From the NCBI GenBank assembly GCA_963920665.1, contig OY987265.1:10917001-10981000 (forward strand): a stretch of DNA of 64,000 bases, read 5' to 3'. Origin of the DNA: Straminergon stramineum. Taxonomy: Eukaryota; Streptophyta; Bryopsida; Hypnales; Calliergonaceae. Position 1 is the stretch's first letter; the number at the start of each line of letters is the position of its first letter. Both the position numbers and the translations under genes were made by a program. Under the pieces are notes generated by a model. The model was not told the DNA's origin. It did not search any database and saw nothing but the letters and a program-made list of their open reading frames with translations. Positions 57,204 through 64,000 of this stretch are shown here, piece after piece.

Positions 57204-60052
57204 GGAAATACTCATTATTGTAGTTGAAGATTCGGCACTTGCTATTGAATAATTAATGAAAGTTCTCAAAGTAGATTCAACACTTTAAAATTCAATTACT
57301 AACTATGCATCATTATATTCAAATATTTTTCAATATTTTAGACAAGTAGCTTCAAAAGTCACTTAATTTATTGTAATCACCGGTGACAAGATAAGCTCAT
57401 TATACAAGTAGGATTCTAGGAAGTAAAACAAAGCATGTGGTATATGTAAATTAGGATTATTAGGAGCTCAATTGCATAATTATAGTTAAATCAAAAGTAG
57501 GAATTGTGTTCAAGTAGAATTTCAAACTTCATTTAGGCATAGTAAAATAACTTTTTTCAAAAATCTTTGAATGAAGTTAATGTGGAAAATAAAGCTGACT
57601 TTCATCACCAAAAATCTATGTGAGATTTAGAGACTCTAATTAAAAATTATTGACAAATTTCATAGAAGATTTGGAAGGGACATTTTCTTTGACATTTTCA
57701 AACATCTATTCTAGATTTCGTTCATAACTTTGATTTGAGGCTCTAAAACTCAATAAGATTTTTGGAGATGAAATTTAGCTTGATTCCCCCCATTTTTTTT
57801 TAATTTGGAGTTTTTTGAAAAAAAATACTTCTACTATGCCAAAAATGAAGTCTAGAATTCTACTATGAGTACAATTCCTTTATTTTGACCATGAGAGGTC
57901 AAACTTTCATCTTCAAATTATCCCATACCCTTTGAGTATTCATAATGGACAATTGTTTTCATTATATAAACAACCTCTTCACCTTTGATTCCTATCAAGT
58001 GCCAATGAAGGAAGTCTTTCACATTGACACCAATAAGAATTCTTGATGGTAGATGGTGAGGGACTAAGTTGGACATTTTTTTTTTCTGACAACTTGGTCA
58101 TTTAATTTTTGTTGAATTTGGCATCTCTTTTTCTAATTTTCTTTTCTTTTCAATTTTCTTTAAAATTATTATTTTCTCCAAACATGTTGTACAACTATGT
58201 TAGTTATTGTATGTTGCAATGCACTACTAATTAAAATTTGAAAAGATGGATTTTTAAATTTTCAAAATATTATTTATTGAATTATGACCTATTTAGCAAA
58301 AAATATATATTTGTATTCATAGAGCATTATGTAATATGTTGGAAAAATATAGAAATTTTGAAAAATCAATTTTTTTAATAATTTAAATGAGGCCTGCAGC
58401 AAAAAAAAGTAGTGCATTGTCACATGATTGCTTCACTGCACTTCAAATTTAATTATTTTTTTATATTTTTTGAATTGTGAATAAAAATTTTACCTCTAAT
58501 TTTTCTAATAGAAAATTTTTATAAATTAAAATTTTTTTTTCTACTTACAAATGATTAAACTTCTTACATTAATATTTCTTGCTTGATTTATTATTTCTCC
58601 ATATATTAAGAAGCTTTTTGGATGTGGTTTTGAGTGAAATTCTTTAATGATCTTTGTAATGAAATCAAATTATAGAATGAAAAATGAAACTTTTTAATCC
58701 TCAAAGTCTTCTCATTGCTTGGTCAAAATATAATTAAAGTGAGAGATTTCAAAATTCTATATCTTCAAAATGTTTTGTTTAAGAAAATGAAATCTTCATC
58801 TCAATTTCTTATGAGTACATAAATTTGAAAATGATCTCTTCGATATTTTGTTAATCCAATCCTAAACATATTTTAATTTAAATCAAAACATAAATTTGAA
58901 ATAATTAGAACAATCAGCCTTTCTCCCTAACAGAAACCCTTGAATTGTGTTCTTCAATACGCTTGTGTCAAAAAAAAAAATAGAACAAGAGTACACTTTG
59001 AGTTCAAACAATGCATAAGACCTTGTCTAAGAACTAGTCTAGTGGACCATTCCTTGTTGAAACACCCTTCATAATAAAATTTGAGTATTTTTGAACATTT
59101 TAAACATTAATGTAAAGAGAATCTTAGTTTACTTTGATGCATAAGAGGTCCACAAATGACAATAAGGAGGGCACATGATCTATCTTTTTCATCTCATCTT
59201 TACCCCCACCAACTTACTTGTATTTTTTTCCAGACAATCCCCCTTACAAACCATATGGGATTATGTAATTTTCATATGTTTATTGTATATCCGTGTTTGT
59301 ATGTTAGTATCTTCTATCGTACAATCATATCCCATCATTTATAACGTATTCATATTTAAAGTCTATACTCTATATTCTATATTATGTATTCTGTATCCAT
59401 ATTCCATGGCTGAGATGCCTTTAGACCCAGACCAATAAACAATTCGTGTTCTTTCAATCCAAGGTGGGGCTAGTCAAAAATCCTAAAATCTTGTTTGCTT
59501 GATGTAATTTATTCCCCTCCCCCCCAAAAAAACACACACTAAAATCAACAGTAGGGGCGGTGGATTCATCCCTCGATTGATGGTTTCCATTTTTCTTTGA
59601 GGGGAGAGGGGAACCAAATCTCTCTATCATATAATCACAAGAGATAGGGAGGGCTTTGTTTGATGAGTTTGACCATTGAGATATCTCCCATAAATCAAAG
59701 GAAGTTGCCATAAAATATATGAGGTTGATTGAACAAAAGACAGTCTCCAAATGATAGATTCAAAATGGTTGGACTAAGGATGCTCTTAGATAAACACACT
59801 CCTCATGAATACTAATCATAAAAACAAATGGTTTCTCTCTATTGTCACCTCAAGGTATCCTCACCCTTTTGCAACACTAGTCATTTGCCACGAACCAAAA
59901 TAAAGTTCTTCACAAAATGCTCATTAACCCAAATATGGCCAAGTGTTTGCTCAAATTCAACATTAATTTTCAAAAGGAATGAATGGAAGTTGAAGAGTTA
60001 TATGAAGCAACAATTGAGAGTTGAAGCATTTTGTACTTCTAAGGATGTCTAA
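57204..60052. other. Very AT-rich intergenic DNA, no gene recognised
   Basis: Frames at 59156-59438 and 59454-59750 have no domain. There is a C-rich/G-rich patch near 59512-59615 only. I see no gene here. Confidence 0.5.
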
Positions 60053-60056
60053 TTAA

Positions 60057-60660
60057 TCCCTAAAGTATGAAGGCCATTTTTTCGTCATAACCTACGGAAA
60101 ATTTCCATTTTCAATGCAAACAATAAAAAATTTAAACATTTATTTCTTTTGTATATCCAATTGTAGGATCTTGCACTAAACTAGTATGAAAATGTGTGGA
60201 AGAAATTTAAGAAACTTTGACCATATAGATCACAAGATATAAGCATTTAAAGTGAAGAAAGCAAGTCTTTTTCAAGAATTTGCTAAGATTGCCCACAAAA
60301 CAAGAAGCTTCATAACTTTCACATCACTTAATTTCCAAATGGAATGAATCAAATATTTCCACCTAGGCAAAACTATAATGTATAAGAAATTTTAAAATTT
60401 TAAAATTTTTTCCAATTTTTGTGGATTTTTTTGTTGCCCACCCTTGCCTATTTTGGCCTTATTGTGGCATAACTTTTGCTTCTAGATAGGTGGATAACGA
60501 TTGAAATTAAAATTATATTCCCAAAAGATAATCAATTTTACTATCTTAAAAAAAAGTTTTAAAACATCTTGTCATAAATTGGGATCATATCATACTATCA
60601 TAGGTACCTACTTGAACCTTCTAAAATCCCTCGAGGAGAATCCTTCAGACTTTTTAGGGG
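60057..60660. mobile_element. piggyBac-like family C-related element (604 bp)
   Basis: TTAA (60053-60056), TCCCTAAAGTATG at the left, ACTTTTTAGGGG at the right, TTAA (60661-60664). Interior shares 'ggatcttgcactaaactag' and 'catatagatcacaagatat' phrases with family C but is shorter. Confidence 0.78.
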
Positions 60661-62322
60661 TTAAAGATAGGCTAGTATCAACAATAGGTGTTCCTACAAC
60701 CCTAACTTCCAAAATTTGTAGTATATTCATACAAACTCTAAAAATTCTCAAGCCAATTGCATTCCCTTTTGCTTGCATTTGCTAGCAAAATGATATTATA
60801 TTTATCTTGAATTGTATTTAGAATCTCTAGTTTGAAAAAAATTGCTTTAGGTATACATACCTCATTTGCAATCTTCCAGGATAAGTTGACTTGAAGGTTG
60901 GTTCAGAGTATGCCCAAGCCATGTAACCACTTAAATTCTCTACCATGTGATTCATAGATAAGTACGAGGTGGTCCAACTTTAGTTTAGACAAGGCCCACA
61001 GTCCAAGGAAAATTTAGTGGATGATAAGTTTATATAGCATCCTATACCTATTTGAACCTTGAAGACAATGGTGCCATGGTTTGGGGGTGAGAGATTCCTC
61101 ACCAACTCTAAGAGGTTGGCCTAACAAAATATCATGTGGGACTATAACAACAAGAAAACAAAAGACTTAAAAATATCATTATTTTAGTAATGATACTTTG
61201 AAAAAGTAAGGGAAAGGGTCCTATGGAATGCTATTGTTGAAGTCACCAATAGTGGCTAATAGCCTAGTACTTTTGAAGCTCACTCACAAGAATAACCTTT
61301 GTGATTGTCTATATTCAAGCAACGTTTTTTCTTCCTCTCTCTTTCACTTGTATTCAATGGAATATCACTCAACTAGGAGAAATTTCTCTCAAACAAGACT
61401 ATACAACCAAAAGTTTCCATGGATTATGAATCTTGCAATGTTACAACCTCTAAATCATGAACCTTCATTGCATACATCAAGGATAGTGAATTTTTTCGAT
61501 AGGTCAAAATTCTCAATCTTCATGTCCATATGTGAGATTGACACACTATGATGAGGATATGCAAGAATTAGGTGTAGCATCCCTTTATGGTTTCCTAATA
61601 GTCTTCGCATTCTACATGACAAAACTAGTTTTTTAATGAAGGTAAAAGAAGAAGAAGCCATTGCCAAGGGATTGGGGAAGAAGACATGGAGATCTTCAAA
61701 TAGAGTTGTATGGTCCAAAGTCCAAAGTCAAGATCAAAGACATAGAGGAAGAAGACGAGTGTTGAAGAAATTGGAAGAGAATCTAATTCAATTGATGGTA
61801 GGAAAGATTTCTATTAAATAGAAGGGGATTGAGGTCGAGACATTCATTGCTATTAGAGGAGAACTAGAAGAAGAATTCAAGAAAAGCTTAAAGAAACAAG
61901 GTAAATAAGTCTCTGACAAAATTATTTAAATTTTGGTTTGAGGTATTGAAAGATCAAGCTAAACTATCTTCCCATGCTTTCTAGGAAGGTATGTCCATAT
62001 TGTGTATTAAAAATGTTGTTAGTTAGGGTCTTAGAATTCAATTAAAATAGACCTTTTAATTACATTCACTTTGCTCACATCATTCCTAATATCCAATACA
62101 TTTGTACCTTTACATGAGGTTACTACTAATTATTATCACTTAGTGAACTTGTTGCATACTTGATATTCCTAATTTCCTACAACTCATATATTGATAATGT
62201 GAATGTAAAGTCTTGCTATGAGAATTTATCATGCCAACCTATATAAGTGATGAAGGATATCATTTGTGTACTAAGAAATTCAATGGATGGATTTTGTTCA
62301 ATCAAGACTAGAATACCCTAAT

Positions 62323-63621
62323 CACTAGAAGAAAAATCTATCTACTACAACCAACTAAAATGCAATTAAATGTCCTATACAACTATCTTGCGACTGTAGC
62401 TAGCCCTCTCTATTTGCACCAAATTCTTACATCATTGTTTTACATCAATAGTACAATGTTCTAGTTGCAAAGTAGTTGCAGAATGAAGTGAATACATTGT
62501 TTTAGTTGCAAAGCAGTCATAGAATGAAGTGTAGGATTACAAGAATTGAAACAAAGTTCAAATTTAGAATGAATGTGAATTACTCTCCATCCAATATTCA
62601 TCACAATGTTGATGTGGATAAGTCTACACTCTTTGGAATCGACTGTGTCTATTTGCACGAGCAAAAAAATGACTAGGAAATGACTAGGAAACAACTGCAA
62701 TTGTAAAATGATGATAGTTGTTTCCTAATCGTTTTTTAGTTTTTCTTAGTCGTTTCCTAGTTGTTTGCGTAGTCATTTCTGATTATCTTATATCAATTGA
62801 GCCATATCAATTGTCAAGAGTACCATTATACTAGACATATAAGACTTGTAAGTTGTACTCTATTATAATGAATTTGTTAATAGAATTCTAAGATTTCTAC
62901 ATTTTGTAGATTTCTGTAGTGTGTAGATTTCTACAATTTTTTAAATTCCATAGTGTGAAGAGTTTTATAATTTGTAGATTTCGAAAGTGTGTAGAATTTT
63001 ACAATTTGCAGATTTCTATATTCTATAAAAATCTAAAAATATTTAGAAATCCACTTTTTTTTAAAACCTATGAAATTGTAAAATTTCCTAAACCAACAAA
63101 ATCTATTACATACCATTATTCAAATTTTTGAAATTTAAAAAAGAAGTTAGATATGAAATTTTGAAATCTACAAATCATTAAGATTAGATTGTAAAATCTA
63201 CAAATCTACAAGTCATAGACAAGTTGCAAATTAGTCACAAACAAGGCGCAATGAAGCTACAAACAAGGCACAATGAAGTTACAAATGAGTCGCAATGAAG
63301 TTAGAGATAAGTTGCAATAAAGTCATGGATGAATCACTAATAAGTGAAATATTAGTTACAAATGAGTCACCAACAAGTCGCACAAGCCATCAATTCAATA
63401 ACCAACCTCACATGGCAACAAATACCACATTTAAGCAACCATGTTACAAAAGTTTATTGACAAAGTTCCAAGTAGGCTATTGTGACTTGCGACTACAAAT
63501 CTACATGTCACTTGTGGACAACAATTGCGAGTCTCCAAATTAGCACTAGTGGCAAAATGTCCTATGCAACTCAAAACGAATTGCATTTTGCAATCACAAA
63601 AACCCTCATTTTCTTTTAGTG
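62323..63621. mobile_element. CACTA element (1299 bp) with TSD AAT and a paralogous empty site
   Basis: Ends CACTAGAAGAAAAAT and ATTTTCTTTTAGTG are inverse; AAT is duplicated (62320-62322 and 63622-63624). The interior has subterminal repeats: AATGACTAGGAAA arrays near 62670-62770, TGTAGATTTCTA-type repeats near 62880-63010 and a Lys/Asn-free simple array at 63225-63380. No transposase frame. Confidence 0.95.
63225..63380. repeat. Degenerate short-period tandem array inside the CACTA element
   Basis: Units like AGTTACAAATGAGTCGCAATGA, ACAAGGCACAATGA and AAGTTGCAATAAAGTC recur with period about 22-24 bp. Typical of CACTA subterminal or internal repeats. Confidence 0.65.
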
Positions 63622-64000
63622 AATGCTTAGAAAGAACAAGATTATAAAGTATAACCAATGGTGATATTCAACACTTTCAAATGCAAAAGAAATTCATACA
63701 TTGATAAAAAAAAATTATCATCTCAATAGTTTTGATTCTAGTATTTATTGATCCCTCAACAATTTTATAATATAAAATTTTCAAAAATCTTAGTCCTAAA
63801 TATCTGAAAACGCTTAATTAATGTGATGTAAATAGTACCCTCTACACTACATGTAGTCTTGTGTAAGGTATCTTCATCTAATTGTGATCCTTCTCTAGAC
63901 CAAGCCCTACAATTTATTGCCTAAAATGTATTGTTTCTATATTCATAAGAGTCTATGGTTACTTCTAGATACATTTGTTTTTATATAGCATTCTTAGAAT

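Larger units (their letters stand above)
60850..63812 (+). repeat. Long diverged duplication, copy 2, interrupted by CACTA
   Basis: Collinear with 28597-30277 in the same orientation, about 32 kb away. The paralogy breaks exactly at 62323 and resumes at 63622, the ends of the CACTA insertion. Confidence 0.75.

Noticed and set aside
63225..63380. CRISPR-like or satellite array
   Set aside because: Units are degenerate, spacing is irregular, and the array lies wholly within a CACTA element, where such subterminal repeats are usual.

Overview
This is a nuclear window from a land plant. It holds spliced plant genes with GT-AG introns (a CER1/CER3-type alkane-wax gene, an L-galactose dehydrogenase relic), a plant-type single-B-box zinc-finger gene, a UBL5/Hub1 gene and a degraded PHT1 phosphate-transporter fragment. 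They sit as small GC-richer islands in very AT-rich, repeat-filled DNA. The mixed CER1/CER3 character of the wax gene and the near absence of recognisable LTR retrotransposons make a non-flowering land plant (bryophyte, lycophyte or fern) my best guess, but the sequence does not settle this.

Layout. 1-590 (minus): 5' part of a B-box gene cut by the window edge. 0.6-18.7 kb: no convincing gene, but many short DNA transposons. 18.8-21.0 kb (plus): L-galactose dehydrogenase pseudogene with intact splice sites and four damaging changes. 21.3-21.8 kb (minus): PHT1 remnant, tail to tail with it. 22.1-24.4 kb (plus): a small predicted membrane protein and unassigned coding-like segments. 25.3-27.2 kb (minus): UBL5/Hub1 with an inferred long 5'-UTR intron. 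28.6-32.6 kb: half of a long diverged duplication, then a decayed PIF/Harbinger transposase. 33.8-40.85 kb (plus): the intact nine-exon CER1/CER3-like gene. 41-64 kb: almost entirely nested DNA transposons, plus the second half of the duplication, which carries a 1.3-kb CACTA insertion.

The main result is the density and readable stratigraphy of non-autonomous DNA transposons. I find (a) a large set of TTAA-flanked elements whose ends begin CCCC or CCC, the piggyBac hallmark; (b) five CACTA...TAGTG elements, each with a perfect 3-bp target duplication, one with an empty site in a paralogous copy; (c) a 387-bp mariner-like family and a 188-bp family at TA sites; (d) Mutator-like miniature elements with long terminal inverted repeats and 9-bp target duplications; (e) a PIF/Harbinger transposase relic. 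Several are nested, so relative ages can be read. The genes here do not form one pathway: wax synthesis, ascorbate synthesis (broken), phosphate uptake (broken), splicing (UBL5) and probable light-type transcription control (B-box) are simply neighbours. All coordinates come from reading by eye; no alignment or database search was run.
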